From Actinomadura viridilutea (GTDB taxonomy: Bacteria; Actinomycetota; Actinomycetes; Streptosporangiales; Streptosporangiaceae): a stretch of DNA of 64,000 nucleotides. The notes under the pieces were generated by a model. That model did no database searches. It had not been told where the DNA came from and saw only the letters and a program-made list of their open reading frames with translations. Shown here piece by piece: positions 1-8,624 of the stretch (positions are counted from its first letter, which is position 1; the number at the start of each line of letters is the position of its first letter). The translations under genes were made by a program, and so were the position numbers. The stretch is taken from assembly GCA_003001795.1 (NCBI GenBank), contig PVNI01000010.1:124001-188000 (forward strand), given 5' to 3'.

Positions 1-300
1 ACGCTGGGCATCGTCATCGGCGGCTCCGGCAACGGCGAGGCGATGGCCGCCAACAAGGTCAAGGGGGTGCGGGCGGCCCTGGTGTGGAACGACGACACCG
101 CCCGGCTCGCCCGCGAGCACAACGACGCCAACGTGATCAGCATCGGCGCCCGCCAGCACGACCTGGACACCGCCACCCGGTTCGTCCGCCTGTTCCTGGA
201 AACGCCGTACTCGCAGGAGGAGCGGCACACCCGGCGGATCCGGATGCTGGGCGACTACGAGCAGACCGGCGAGCTGCCGCCGCTCCCCGAGAAGGACTGA
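1..300 (+). CDS. rpiB: Ribose-5-phosphate isomerase B, C-terminal part
   Basis: Partial gene: the reading frame is open from base 1 and the start lies outside the window. The remaining 99 residues carry the RpiB/LacAB signature GGSGNGEAMAANK near the beginning and the conserved EHNDANVISIGAR segment that forms part of the sugar-phosphate site. The family interconverts ribose-5-phosphate and ribulose-5-phosphate in the cytosolic pentose phosphate pathway. The ending (LFLETPYSQEERHTRRI) is typical of actinobacterial RpiB. Function is assigned by motif recognition with high confidence; operon context upstream cannot be seen. Confidence 0.93.
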   Translation, partial: TLGIVIGGSGNGEAMAANKVKGVRAALVWNDDTARLAREHNDANVISIGARQHDLDTATRFVRLFLETPYSQEERHTRRIRMLGDYEQTGELPPLPEKD

Positions 301-389
301 GCCCGCTCACCCCCCGGCGCGGGGGCGGCTCGCCGCCGTGCCGTCCCCTGCCTCGTCGGTGCCTCGTCCCGCCGCCGGCGGCGGGACGG

Positions 390-605
390 TCACTGGAAGC
401 GCCGCGCGCCGCCGCGTTTGCCCTGGCGGCGGCGTTCGTTCCGGGACGATCGGGAGCGCTTGGAGGCGTCCGCGGGCTCGGCGGCGCCTTTCGGCGCGGA
501 TCCCGATCCCGTGGCGGGCGGGTCCTCCTCGTCCGGAACGGCGCGGGAGACGTCCCGCGCCCGCATCGCCGCGTCCAGCGTGATCCGCATGCTGAGCCGG
601 GCCAC
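390..605 (-). CDS. Small basic protein of unknown function
   Basis: A 71-residue protein beginning VARLSMRITLDAAMRARDVS, with an acidic middle (PDEEDP) and a Lys/Arg-rich tail ending in ARRFQ. I do not recognise a family. The GTG start at 605 is chosen because a perfect AGGAGG lies five bases upstream on the minus strand; the in-frame extension to 695 is Arg-rich and looks non-coding. A TTGACA reads on the same strand at 713-718, so a promoter about 100 bases upstream is plausible. The basic tail could bind nucleic acid, but that is only inference. Confidence 0.6.
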   Translation of the reverse strand: MARLSMRITLDAAMRARDVSRAVPDEEDPPATGSGSAPKGAAEPADASKRSRSSRNERRRQGKRGGARRFQ

Positions 606-779
606 GTCCACCTCCTGGCGAGTGCGGTGGGCGCCGTCGCACCCATCGGCCGGGGCCCGGCGGCGCCTCCGGCCCGTACCGTCACAGAGCGTCACACGTC
701 GGCGCGCCGGGCTGTCAAGACCGCGTATGGACCGTTATAACAGGTCGTCCCTGGCGCGGATGCCCGTCGGGAACGCCCG

Positions 780-1916
780 ATGCCCGATACAGTGCCGGAG
801 ATGCTGCAACGTCTGGTCCACCTGCTTCCGCCGGGAGTCCGCGCCTTCCTGCGGCGGATTCCGCTGCTCGTGCGGATCTACGGGTGGCTTCGGCGAGGGA
901 AGGCCATCCGTGAACGCTATGTGTTCACCGGCCTGACCGTCGTGGCGATCGTGCTCGGCATGGCGGCCACCGAGTCGCGGGCCTGGGCGCCGCCCGCCGC
1001 GCTGGTGCTCACCGTGGTCGGCGGCGGCCTGCTGCTGAAGGTGCGCACCCTGGTCGCGCTGCTGGTGGTGGTCGTCGCGATGACCGCCTACAACGCCGCG
1101 GACGACCCGGCCGAGGTCGGCCCCGGCACGATCGCCACCCTCCTGATCACGGCGGTGCTGGCGCTCACCCTGGCCCGCACCCGCCAGCAGCTCGGCGTGC
1201 AGGGGCTGCGCGGCGACTCGATGCTGCTCGAGCTGCGCGACCGGCTGCGCCGCCAGGGCGAGCTGCCGGAGCTGCCCGAGGGCTGGGACGCCCAGGTGGT
1301 GATGCTCCAGGCGGGCGGCTCGTCCTTCGGCGGGGACTTCGTGGTCTCGGCGCGCACCGGCGACATCCTGGAGGTGGCGCTGGTGGACGTGTCGGGCAAG
1401 GGCACCGACGCGGGCACCCGGGCGCTGATGCTGTCCGGCGCGTTCGGAGGGCTGCTTGGATCGGTCCAGCCGGACCGGTTCCTGCCCGCGTGCAACGACT
1501 ACCTGCACCGCCAGCGCTGGGACGAAGGGTTCGTCACGGCCGTCCACCTCCAGGTCGACCTGGCCACCGGCGAGTACACCGTCGAGTCGGCCGGGCATCC
1601 CCCCGCCGTGCAGTTCGACGCCGGCACCGGCACCTGGCAGGTCAGCTCGGCCAAGGGCGTGGTGCTCGGCGTCGTCCCGGACCTGCGCTGCGAGCCCGAA
1701 CGGGGGACGCTGCGCCCCGGGGACGCGCTGCTGCTCTACACCGACGGCCTGGTCGAGTCGCCCGGCCGCGACCTGGACGCGGGCATCGACCGGCTCCTGG
1801 GCGAGGCCGAGCGGCTGGTCCCGCAGGGCTTCCGCAAGGGGGCCAAGGAACTGGTGCAGACGATGGCCGCCGCGCGGGACGACGACTGCGCCCTCGTCCT
1901 CATCTGGCGCACCTGA
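780..1916 (+). CDS. Membrane-anchored PP2C/SpoIIE-type phosphatase
   Basis: A 378-residue protein. Residues about 46-135 hold four hydrophobic segments (48-64, 70-86, 89-103, 117-132), so the enzyme sits on the cytoplasmic membrane. The C-terminal part from about 165 is a SpoIIE/RsbU-like phosphatase domain with metal-binding aspartates in SSFGGDF (D186) and LVDVSGKG (D203), the YTDGLVES motif, and ARDDDCALVLI near the end. Such enzymes usually dephosphorylate anti-anti-sigma (STAS) proteins, but no STAS or anti-sigma gene is beside it. The start is the ATG at 780, with a GGGAA about seven bases upstream. The stop region is duplicated (see repeat 1903-1930). The Ser/Thr kinase next door is convergent, so the two need not share a promoter. 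Confidence 0.88.
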   Translation: MPDTVPEMLQRLVHLLPPGVRAFLRRIPLLVRIYGWLRRGKAIRERYVFTGLTVVAIVLGMAATESRAWAPPAALVLTVVGGGLLLKVRTLVALLVVVVAMTAYNAADDPAEVGPGTIATLLITAVLALTLARTRQQLGVQGLRGDSMLLELRDRLRRQGELPELPEGWDAQVVMLQAGGSSFGGDFVVSARTGDILEVALVDVSGKGTDAGTRALMLSGAFGGLLGSVQPDRFLPACNDYLHRQRWDEGFVTAVHLQVDLATGEYTVESAGHPPAVQFDAGTGTWQVSSAKGVVLGVVPDLRCEPERGTLRPGDALLLYTDGLVESPGRDLDAGIDRLLGEAERLVPQGFRKGAKELVQTMAAARDDDCALVLIWRT

Positions 1917-1930
1917 TCTGGCGCACCTGA
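1903..1930 (+). repeat. 14-bp tandem duplication spanning the phosphatase stop codon
   Basis: TCTGGCGCACCTGA occurs twice back to back (1903-1916 and 1917-1930). The first copy encodes the last codons and stop of the phosphatase; the second supplies another in-phase-looking end just after it. It is a perfect slipped-strand-type duplication with no obvious function. Confidence 0.9.
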
Positions 1931-2028
1931 CGGTCCTCTGCCCTGCGCCCGCCTCTGCCCTGCGTCCCCGCCCGACAGGGGCCGGGCCGCGCCGCCGAGC
2001 GTGTGATCCGCTGCTCCGCCGCCCTCTG

Positions 2029-3375
2029 TCAGGGGCGGCGTTCGTCGTGTCCGGCCCGTTTCGCGCCGGGCCCCTTGTGGACCCTGCTCTTGTGCCGCGG
2101 CTCGGCGGCCTTGCGCTTCGGCCGGGCCGGGTGGAGCGGCTCGTGCCGACGCGGTGCGCTCGGGTGTCCGGTCGCGGGCGGGTCGGCGGGGGCGGACGCG
2201 CCGGCCGTCGGGGTGACGCGGGCGCCCGTGCGGCCCGCGTCGTCGTCCCGGCCGCCCAGTCCCATGATCAGCCCGCCGACCAGCACCGTCGCGAGGGCGG
2301 CGCCCACCGCGGCCAGGACGCGGGCGCGGACGGTCGACCGCGCGCCGACATGCCGGATCAGGCCGAACGCCTCGGTGTCGGGCCCTTCGTCGACGGTCGG
2401 ACGCGGCGTCGGCGCGGCGGCCGTCCCGATCGCCGCGGTCCGGCGCGCCGGCGCCGCCGCCGGGCCGGGCGCCGCCGGGCCGGGCGCGGCCGCGGCGGCC
2501 TCCGGCGGGGCCTCGGTCTGCCGGACCAGCGTGAGCAGCAGATCGGCGGCCGACGGCCGGGCCGTGGGGTCCTTGGCCAGCGCGGCGCGCACCACCGGCT
2601 CCAGGGTCGGCGGCAGCCCGGACAGGTCGGGCTGCTCGTGCATCACCCGCAGGGCGACCTCGGTGGGCTGGCCGTCGCCGAACGGCAGCCGCCCCGTCCC
2701 CGCGTACACGATCAGGCAGCCCCAGGCGAACACGTCGGCGGCCGGGGTGGCGGCGCCGCCGGACAGCACCTCGGGCGCCATCCAGCCGGGCGTGCCGAGC
2801 ACGGTGCCGCCGGTGGTGGTCGTGGACGGGGAGTCCTGCGCCCGGGCGATGCCGAAGTCGATGACCCGGCAGCCGGACAGGGTGAGCATCACGTTGGCGG
2901 GCTTGAGGTCGCGGTGCACCAGGCCCGCCGCGTGGATGGCGGCCAGCGCCGACGCCACGCCCACGGCGACGCCGTGCAGGTCGGCGGGCGGCAGCGGGCC
3001 CCCGGAGGTGATGCGGTGCTGCAGCGAGATGCCGCCGACGTACTCGCTGACGATGTAGGGACGGCCGTCCTCCTCGCCGTGCGCCAGCACCCGCGCGGTG
3101 CAGAACGAGGCGACCCGCCCGGCGAGGACCGCCTCGTCGCGGAACCGGCGGCGGTAGGACGGCCGGGCGGACAGGTGCGGATGGATGGTCTTGACCGCGA
3201 CCCGCCGGTCGGTCCCGGGCTCGCGGCCCAGGTACACGGTGCCCATCCCGCCGGAGCCGATCCGGCCGAGCAGGGTGTAGCCGCCCACCGATCGGGGGTC
3301 GGTGGGTTCGAGGGGGCGTACGTCGTCGGCGGGGGAGCCGCTTCCCTGGGGGGAGCCGGATGCGTGCGCTTCCAT
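2029..3375 (-). CDS. Membrane-anchored serine/threonine protein kinase (PknB-like)
   Basis: A 448-residue Hanks-type kinase. Residues 33-290 are the kinase domain: glycine loop GSGGMG (40-45), catalytic Lys62 in VAVK, HRDLKPAN with Asp156, DFG at 173-175 and APE at 200-202. A Pro/Ala-rich linker follows, then one membrane span (about 350-373) and a Lys/Arg/Pro-rich outer tail without PASTA repeats or another sensor domain. It should phosphorylate cytoplasmic Ser/Thr targets. The ATG at 3375 has GAGG six bases upstream; longer versions to 3666 run into low-quality sequence. It is convergent with the PP2C gene, a common kinase/phosphatase pairing, though that phosphatase is the RsbU type. Confidence 0.92.
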   Translation of the reverse strand: MEAHASGSPQGSGSPADDVRPLEPTDPRSVGGYTLLGRIGSGGMGTVYLGREPGTDRRVAVKTIHPHLSARPSYRRRFRDEAVLAGRVASFCTARVLAHGEEDGRPYIVSEYVGGISLQHRITSGGPLPPADLHGVAVGVASALAAIHAAGLVHRDLKPANVMLTLSGCRVIDFGIARAQDSPSTTTTGGTVLGTPGWMAPEVLSGGAATPAADVFAWGCLIVYAGTGRLPFGDGQPTEVALRVMHEQPDLSGLPPTLEPVVRAALAKDPTARPSAADLLLTLVRQTEAPPEAAAAAPGPAAPGPAAAPARRTAAIGTAAAPTPRPTVDEGPDTEAFGLIRHVGARSTVRARVLAAVGAALATVLVGGLIMGLGGRDDDAGRTGARVTPTAGASAPADPPATGHPSAPRRHEPLHPARPKRKAAEPRHKSRVHKGPGAKRAGHDERRP

Positions 3376-3794
3376 GCCGTACCTCGTGACCCCTTTCGAC
3401 GCCCATTTACGGCCTGCCCCGATAGGGACCAAGTATGGTGCCGGATCCCCGGTCGAGGGGGACGGACGCGCAAACACGGGCCGAAACGTGATCGTCACTT
3501 CGATGTAGCACCGCGTGCATGAACGTTCGGCACAGTGGTTCCCGGATCGGCGACCGGCCGGCCTCGCCGGAACCTCCTCGGCGCGCGAGGCGCCGGTCGG
3601 CGGCACCGAAGGCGATGTCCGCGCGGGCGGCGCTCTAGGGGTGGGAGGTACCGCTCGCGCGGGCATCGATCCGCCTCCAATCCACGTCCCGGGTCGCCGC
3701 GGACCCCTCCTGTCGCCGGTGTTCGGCCAGGTCGGTCGGCATCCGCCGACAAAACAGGTAATACCTGTTGACTTAGTGGGGAATCCTCGCCAGG
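3376..3794. other. Divergent intergenic region between kinase and reductase
   Basis: About 420 bases with no supportable gene. It contains the kinase ribosome-binding site at its left edge, GC-rich sequence of no recognisable type in the middle, and the operator and promoter of the reductase at its right edge (3753-3796), listed separately. Confidence 0.6.
3753..3769. promoter_or_regulatory. Palindromic operator upstream of the FMN reductase
   Basis: AACAGGTA-A-TACCTGTT is a perfect palindrome with 8-bp arms and a one-base centre, unusually AT-rich for this DNA. It abuts the TTGACT box at 3767-3772, so a bound dimeric repressor would block RNA polymerase. MarR-, TetR- or HxlR-type regulators use sites of this size. 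No regulator gene lies next to it, so the cognate protein is unknown. Confidence 0.7.
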
Positions 3795-3796
3795 AT
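3767..3796 (+). promoter_or_regulatory. Candidate promoter for the FMN reductase
   Basis: TTGACT (3767-3772) and CAGGAT (3791-3796) are 18 bases apart, a reasonable -35/-10 pair for a housekeeping sigma factor. The transcript would begin around 3803-3804, exactly at the in-frame GTG at 3804, which suggests a leaderless mRNA. Confidence 0.5.
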
Positions 3797-4325
3797 GGCG
3801 GACGTGAGCTTCACGGTCGTCGTCGGCAACCCGCGTCCCGCCTCCCGCACCGCGTCCGTCGCGGTGGCCGCCGCCCGCGCGGTGGTCCGCGCCGCCGGAC
3901 TGCCCGACGCGGTCGACGTCGTCGACCTGTCGGCGCTCGGCCCCGCGGTGCTGGAGTCGCCGACGCCGCGGGAGGTGACCGACGCGCTCGACCGGGTCCG
4001 CGCGTCCGATCTGCTGCTGGTCGCCAGTCCCGTCTACAAGGGCGCCTACACCGGGCTGCTCAAGGCGTTCCTCGACCTGCTGCCGCACCGGGCGCTCGTC
4101 GGGACGACGGCGCTGCCGCTGCTGGTGGTCGGCGCCCCGGAGCACGCGCTGGCCGTGGAGGTCCACCTTCGACCCCTGCTCGTCGAGCTGGGCGCGACGG
4201 TCCCCACACCGGGACTGGCGCTGCCGGAGGAACGGCTCGTCGCCCCCGACGCCGTGCTGGCGCAGTGGGCCGAGCAGGTCGTCCCCGCCGTGCGGGGCGC
4301 TCCAACGGCGGGGACTGTCCGGTGA
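3795..4325 (+). CDS. NAD(P)H-dependent FMN reductase (flavodoxin-fold)
   Basis: A 176-residue flavodoxin-fold protein. The phosphate-binding loop VVVGNPRPASRT lies at 8-19, followed by the LLLVASPVYKGAYTGLLKAFLDLL segment (about 74-97) typical of SsuE/MsuE-type reductases that supply reduced flavin to two-component monooxygenases. No monooxygenase adjoins it, although a luciferase-like oxidoreductase lies 7 kb away. The ATG at 3795 is annotated here, but the -10 box covers it, so translation may really start at GTG 3804 (173 residues, VSFTVVVGNPR). A palindromic operator sits directly upstream, so expression is probably repressor-controlled. Confidence 0.85.
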   Translation: MADVSFTVVVGNPRPASRTASVAVAAARAVVRAAGLPDAVDVVDLSALGPAVLESPTPREVTDALDRVRASDLLLVASPVYKGAYTGLLKAFLDLLPHRALVGTTALPLLVVGAPEHALAVEVHLRPLLVELGATVPTPGLALPEERLVAPDAVLAQWAEQVVPAVRGAPTAGTVR

Positions 4326-4551
4326 CCGGGGCGGTGGAGGCACGGCCCGTCCCGGTCACCGGCGGCGACGTCCCGCGGGTCGGCCCTGGATGCGGCGTCC
4401 CCGTCGGCACGCTTCGCCAGGTTTCGCCGCCCCGTCCCTCGGTATAACGGGTCCTGCCGATCGTTCGGTGTTCCCGTTTCGGCATGCCCCCCGGCCCTCG
4501 GGAACCGCGGCGCACAGGTCGTAGGCGGTCTGGGACGGGAGGGCGCCACGG

Positions 4552-5955
4552 ATGCCACGTCGCCGACTGCTCTTCCCGCCTTTGTCCGAATGGTCGCTGC
4601 GGCTGCGGGTGACGGTCGTCGCGACCGTGATCATGGGATTGCTGCTGTCGCTCGGCGTGGCGGCGTTCTATCTGACGCTGCGCTGGACCACCGACGACCA
4701 AGTGCGCCAGCGCGGGCGGGACGCCGTCCACGAACTGGCCGCCACCGTCCGCCTGCACGACCCGCGCGGGGACGCGCTGCAGTCTGAGGTGGACGGGTAC
4801 AACCTGCTCCAGTCGGTGGACGACCACGACCATGTGCTGGCCGCGAGCGCGGCGCTGGCCGGGTATCCGCCGATCTCCGACCTGCATCCGTCCCGCCCCG
4901 GGGAGATCGCGACCGAGCGGGTGACCGTCCCCGGCGTTCCCAGCAAGGTCTTCGTCTCGGCCACGCGGGTGCGGGCGCGCGCCGGCTGGCGCACCGTCTA
5001 CGCGGGCACCCCCGAGTACCAGCACGCCGCCGTCGGACGGATGCTCGTCATCACGCTGGTGCTGCTCGTCCCGCTGTCCATGGCGCTGACGGCGTGGCTG
5101 GTGTGGGGCGCGGTGCGGCGCGCCCTCCGACCGCTCCATGTGATGAGCTCCGAACTCGCCGCGATCAGCGGGGGCGAGCCGTACGGCCGGGTGAGCGTGC
5201 CCGGCGGCGCCGACGAGGTGGCCGAGCTCGGCGAGGAGATCAACCTGGCGCTGATCCGCCTGCAGCGGACCGTCGAGCGGCAGCGGGCGTTCGCCGCCGA
5301 CGTCTCGCACGAGCTGCGCAGCCCGCTGACCGGCCTGCGGGCCCAGCTGGAGGACGCCCTGGAGAACCCCGAGGACGAGCAGTGGCCCGAGGTCGCCCGC
5401 GCCGCCCTGGACGACGCCGACCGGCTCCAGCGGATCGTCGCCGACCTGCTGTTCATGGCGCGCCTGGAGGCGGGCGTGCAGATCGAGCGGCGCCCGGTCG
5501 ACCTGGGCGAGCTGGCCGCCGAGGAGCTGGAGCGGCGCCGCTCGGAGGTGCCCGTCGAGCTGTCCGCGCAGCCCGGGGTGCTGGTGCTGGGCAGCCCCGA
5601 CCACCTGCGCCGGCTGCTGGTCAACCTGCTGGACAACGCCGAGCACTACGCCCGCAGCCGCGTGTGGGTGAACGTGCGGGCCGAGGGGCGCACCGCCGAG
5701 CTGGAGGTCCTCGACGACGGGCCCGGCATCGCCCCCGAGGACCGCGAACGGGTGTTCCTGCGCTTCCAGCGGCTCGGCGGGGCCCGGCGCCGCGAGCACG
5801 GCGGCACCGGCCTCGGCCTGCCGATCTCCCGCGACATCGCGATCGCCCACGGCGGCAGCCTGCACGTGGCCGACAGCGACAAGGGCGCCCGCCTGCTGCT
5901 GCGGCTGCCGCTCGCCCGTCCCCCCCGAGCGCACCTGACCGCGCCCGGCGCTTGA
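4552..5955 (+). CDS. Sensor histidine kinase, orphan
   Basis: A 467-residue membrane kinase. Transmembrane segments at about 18-42 and 163-187 enclose a roughly 120-residue extracytoplasmic sensor domain. A HAMP region follows (188-240), then the HisKA dimerisation domain with the phospho-acceptor His253 in ADVSHELRSPL. The ATP-binding domain has NLLDNAEHYA (N box), DDGPGIA (G1) and GGTGLGLPIS (G2). The ATG at 4552 has GGGAGG nine to ten bases upstream. No response regulator gene lies on either side, so the partner must be elsewhere. The ligand cannot be told from the sensor domain. Confidence 0.9.
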   Translation: MPRRRLLFPPLSEWSLRLRVTVVATVIMGLLLSLGVAAFYLTLRWTTDDQVRQRGRDAVHELAATVRLHDPRGDALQSEVDGYNLLQSVDDHDHVLAASAALAGYPPISDLHPSRPGEIATERVTVPGVPSKVFVSATRVRARAGWRTVYAGTPEYQHAAVGRMLVITLVLLVPLSMALTAWLVWGAVRRALRPLHVMSSELAAISGGEPYGRVSVPGGADEVAELGEEINLALIRLQRTVERQRAFAADVSHELRSPLTGLRAQLEDALENPEDEQWPEVARAALDDADRLQRIVADLLFMARLEAGVQIERRPVDLGELAAEELERRRSEVPVELSAQPGVLVLGSPDHLRRLLVNLLDNAEHYARSRVWVNVRAEGRTAELEVLDDGPGIAPEDRERVFLRFQRLGGARRREHGGTGLGLPISRDIAIAHGGSLHVADSDKGARLLLRLPLARPPRAHLTAPGA

Positions 5956-5976
5956 CCCCGCCGCTACGCTTCCAGC

Positions 5977-7566
5977 ATGAACGGCGGGCCGCGATCACGA
6001 CCGTCCCGTTCCTCCGCCGCGGCCTCGTCCTCGGGCGCGGCCCCGGTCGAACGGTCGTTCGGCGGCGCGCGGCGCGGCATGCGGGCCGCGGCGCTGGTCG
6101 CCCACGTCCTCGACCCCGGCACCTGGGTCCCGTGGGACCGGCCCCCCGCGGACGCGGCCGAGCCGGGCTCCCCCTACGCCCGCGAGCTGGCGGCGGCCCG
6201 CGAGCGCAGCGGGTGCGACGAGGCCGTGATCACCGGCGAGGGGCGGCTGCGCGGGCGGCGGGTGGCGCTGGTGGTGTCGGAGTTCGCCTTCCTCGCCGGG
6301 TCGATCGGCGTGGCCACCGCCGACCGGATCGTCGCCGCCGTGGAACGCGCGACCCGCGAACGGCTGCCGCTGCTGGCCGCGCCCGCGTCCGGCGGCACCC
6401 GCATGCAGGAGGGCACGGTCGCGTTCGTGCAGATGGCGCGCATCGCCGCCGCCGTGATGGCGCACCGCGCCGCCGGCCTGCCCTACCTGGTGTACCTGCG
6501 GCACCCCACGACCGGCGGGGTGCTGGCGTCGTGGGGGTCGCTCGGGCACGTCACCGCCGCCGAGCCGGGTGCGCTGATCGGCTTCCTGGGGCCGCGCGTG
6601 CACGAGGCGCTGCGCGGCGAGCCGTTCCCGGACGGCGTGCAGGTCGCCGAGAACCTGGCCGCCAAGGGCGTGGTGGACGCCGTCGTCAGGGCCGACGAGC
6701 TCGCCGAGAGGGCCGCCACCGCGCTGAACGTGCTGTGCGGGGCCGGGGAGCGCGGCCGGCGGCCGCCGCCCGAGCCCGCCGAGGAGCTCTTCGAGGATCC
6801 GCCGGACGTCCCCGCCTGGGAGTCGATCGTGCGCACGCGGCGCGCGGAGCGCCCCGGCGTCCGCGACCTGCTGCGGCACGGCGCGTCCGACGTGACGCCG
6901 CTGTCGGGGACGGGCGAGGGCGAGGCCGACCCCGGGCTGCTGCTCGCGCTCGCCCGCTTCGGGTCGTCCCCCTGCGTCATCGTGGGCCAGGACCGGCGCA
7001 GCCAGCGCTCCGGCCACCCGCTCGGACCGGCCGGGCTGCGCGTCGCCCGGCGCGGCATGCGGCTGGCCGCCGAACTGGGCCTGCCCCTGCTGACCGTGGT
7101 GGACACCCCCGGCGCCGTGCTGTCGGTCGAGGCGGAGGAGCGCGGCCTGGCCGGGGAGATCGCCCGCTGCCTGGCCGAGCTGATCACGCTGCCCGCGCCG
7201 ACGCTGTGCCTGCTGCTGGGCGAGGGCACCGGAGGGGCGGCGCTGGCGCTGCTGCCCGCCGACCGGGTGCTGTGCGCGCGGCACGCGTGGCTGTCGCCGC
7301 TGCCGCCCGAGGGCGCCTCGGCGATCGTGCACCGCACCGTGGACCGGGCCGCCGAGACGGCCGCGGCGCAGGGCGTGCGCTCGCGCGACCTGCTGCGCGA
7401 CGGCATCGTCGACGCGGTCGTCGCCGAGCGCCCCGACGCCGCCGACGAACCCGACGCGTTCTGCCGCCGCGTCGCCGCCGTCCTCGAACGCGAGCTGGCG
7501 CACCTGCCGGCCGCCGACCGCGCCGTCCGCGCGGCCCGCCACCGGCGGCTCGGCCGGTCGGGCTGA
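5977..7566 (+). CDS. Fused acyl-CoA carboxyltransferase (AccD/AccA-like)
   Basis: A 529-residue protein with two crotonase-like carboxyltransferase halves. The N-terminal half (about 75-250) has PASGGTRMQEG and the RHPTTGGVLASWGSLGH segment of the AccD/PCC-beta type. The C-terminal half (about 310-520) has GPAGLRVARRGMRLAAELGLPLLTVVDTPGA and GEGTGGAALALLPADRV of the AccA type. It should move the carboxyl group from biotin to an acyl-CoA. The four-cysteine zinc ribbon of bacterial AccD is absent, and no biotin carrier or carboxylase gene is near. ATG 5977 lies six bases after a TACGCT -10-like box, fitting a leaderless start; Met35 (6079) is an alternative. Confidence 0.85.
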   Translation: MNGGPRSRPSRSSAAASSSGAAPVERSFGGARRGMRAAALVAHVLDPGTWVPWDRPPADAAEPGSPYARELAAARERSGCDEAVITGEGRLRGRRVALVVSEFAFLAGSIGVATADRIVAAVERATRERLPLLAAPASGGTRMQEGTVAFVQMARIAAAVMAHRAAGLPYLVYLRHPTTGGVLASWGSLGHVTAAEPGALIGFLGPRVHEALRGEPFPDGVQVAENLAAKGVVDAVVRADELAERAATALNVLCGAGERGRRPPPEPAEELFEDPPDVPAWESIVRTRRAERPGVRDLLRHGASDVTPLSGTGEGEADPGLLLALARFGSSPCVIVGQDRRSQRSGHPLGPAGLRVARRGMRLAAELGLPLLTVVDTPGAVLSVEAEERGLAGEIARCLAELITLPAPTLCLLLGEGTGGAALALLPADRVLCARHAWLSPLPPEGASAIVHRTVDRAAETAAAQGVRSRDLLRDGIVDAVVAERPDAADEPDAFCRRVAAVLERELAHLPAADRAVRAARHRRLGRSG

Positions 7567-7592
7567 CCGCGCCGTCCGCCGCGCAGCGGGGC

Positions 7593-8624
7593 TCAGACCT
7601 GCTCGTACTCCTTCTCCTTCGCGCGCTCTTCCGCGTGTTCCTCGTGCTTCTTCGCGCGGCGCGGCGTCTTGCCTTCTGCGGCGAGCGCGTCCTCGTGCGA
7701 CTTGACGACCTCGCTGTCGCGGATCTCGCCGCGCCAGCCCTCGAGCTCTTCGGGGTGGCTGAGGACGTGGTTGATGAGATGGCGCCGGAAGTGCTTGAGT
7801 TCCAGTCGCACGCGGCGTCCCTGCGCGCGCCAGAGGTTGGCGGTCTTCTCGAAGAATCCTTTCGGGTGGTATTCGAGGGAGACGAGGACGCGGGTCAGGT
7901 CGGGGGCGAGTTCGTGGAAGGTGACGCTGCCGTCGACGTGTCCCTTGGCGCCTTTGGACTGCCAGGCGATCCGCTCGTCGGGGATCTGCTGGGTGATGGT
8001 GGACTCCCAGCTGCGGGTGGACCAGAAGATCTGGGCGGTCCAGGTGAGTTTCTCGTCGGATTCCTGGTTGACGCTGTGCACCTTCTTCATGAAGGAGGGG
8101 AAGTCCTCGAACTGCGTCCACTGGTCGTAGACCATCCGCCGCGGCGCGCCGATGTCGATGTGCTCGACGATATTGGTGACCTTGATCTTCTTGCCGCCGC
8201 CGCGACCGCCGCGTCCCGCGCCTTCGGCGCGTTCCGGCGCCTTGCCGAACAGCCGCTTGAGACCGCCGGCCGAGGGCTTGCGCTCCGTCCCGCCGGACTC
8301 CTTGCCGCCGCGCGCCTTCTCGGGCGCGCTCCCCGCGGCCTTCTCGGTCTCGGCCGTGGACGGTGCGCCGCTCCCGGACGCCGAGGTCTCCTGGGCCGGT
8401 GCGCGCCGGCTGAGACGGCTCGCCGCCCTGGCCGCCGCGATGGCGGCGCCGAGGCCGAGCAGCGCGCCGCCCGCCGTGGCCGTGGTGCGGTTGACGGGCA
8501 GCGGGAACTTGCCGCCGCCGGTGAGCGCGTCGGTGACCCGGTCGACCGGCGACTGCTTCTTGCCGCCGACCCGTTTGGCCAGCTGCCATAGGGCCGCCCC
8601 GGTCGTTGCTTTGGCGAACTTCAT
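7593..8624 (-). CDS. SRPBCC-family lipid/ligand-binding protein, copy 1 (downstream)
   Basis: A 343-residue protein: a short N-terminal region, a hydrophobic segment (about 49-70), an Ala/Gly/Lys-rich linker (75-145) and a cyclase/dehydrase-type SRPBCC (START-like) domain from about 148 to 290. That domain starts at KVTNIVEHIDIGAPRRMVYDQ and includes WTQFEDFPSFMKKV and HFRRHLINHVL. A highly charged Lys/Glu tail ends the protein. Such single-domain relatives in actinobacteria are usually uncharacterised and membrane-associated. It lies 17 bases behind its paralogue on the same strand, with GGAGG ahead of the ATG at 8624, so the pair is probably one operon. The core is nearly identical in DNA to copy 2, which is unusual. 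Confidence 0.85.
   Translation of the reverse strand: MKFAKATTGAALWQLAKRVGGKKQSPVDRVTDALTGGGKFPLPVNRTTATAGGALLGLGAAIAAARAASRLSRRAPAQETSASGSGAPSTAETEKAAGSAPEKARGGKESGGTERKPSAGGLKRLFGKAPERAEGAGRGGRGGGKKIKVTNIVEHIDIGAPRRMVYDQWTQFEDFPSFMKKVHSVNQESDEKLTWTAQIFWSTRSWESTITQQIPDERIAWQSKGAKGHVDGSVTFHELAPDLTRVLVSLEYHPKGFFEKTANLWRAQGRRVRLELKHFRRHLINHVLSHPEELEGWRGEIRDSEVVKSHEDALAAEGKTPRRAKKHEEHAEERAKEKEYEQV

Noticed and set aside
84..740. Long plus-strand frame of 218 codons across the rpiB end
   Set aside because: Arg/Pro/Ala-rich translation typical of an out-of-frame GC-rich shadow, and it overlaps rpiB and the opposite small gene.
5094..8591. A 1165-codon plus-strand open frame over the kinase, carboxyltransferase and SRPBCC genes
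   Set aside because: Extremely Arg/Ala-rich, crosses real genes on both strands, and has no start signal; a high-GC artefact.
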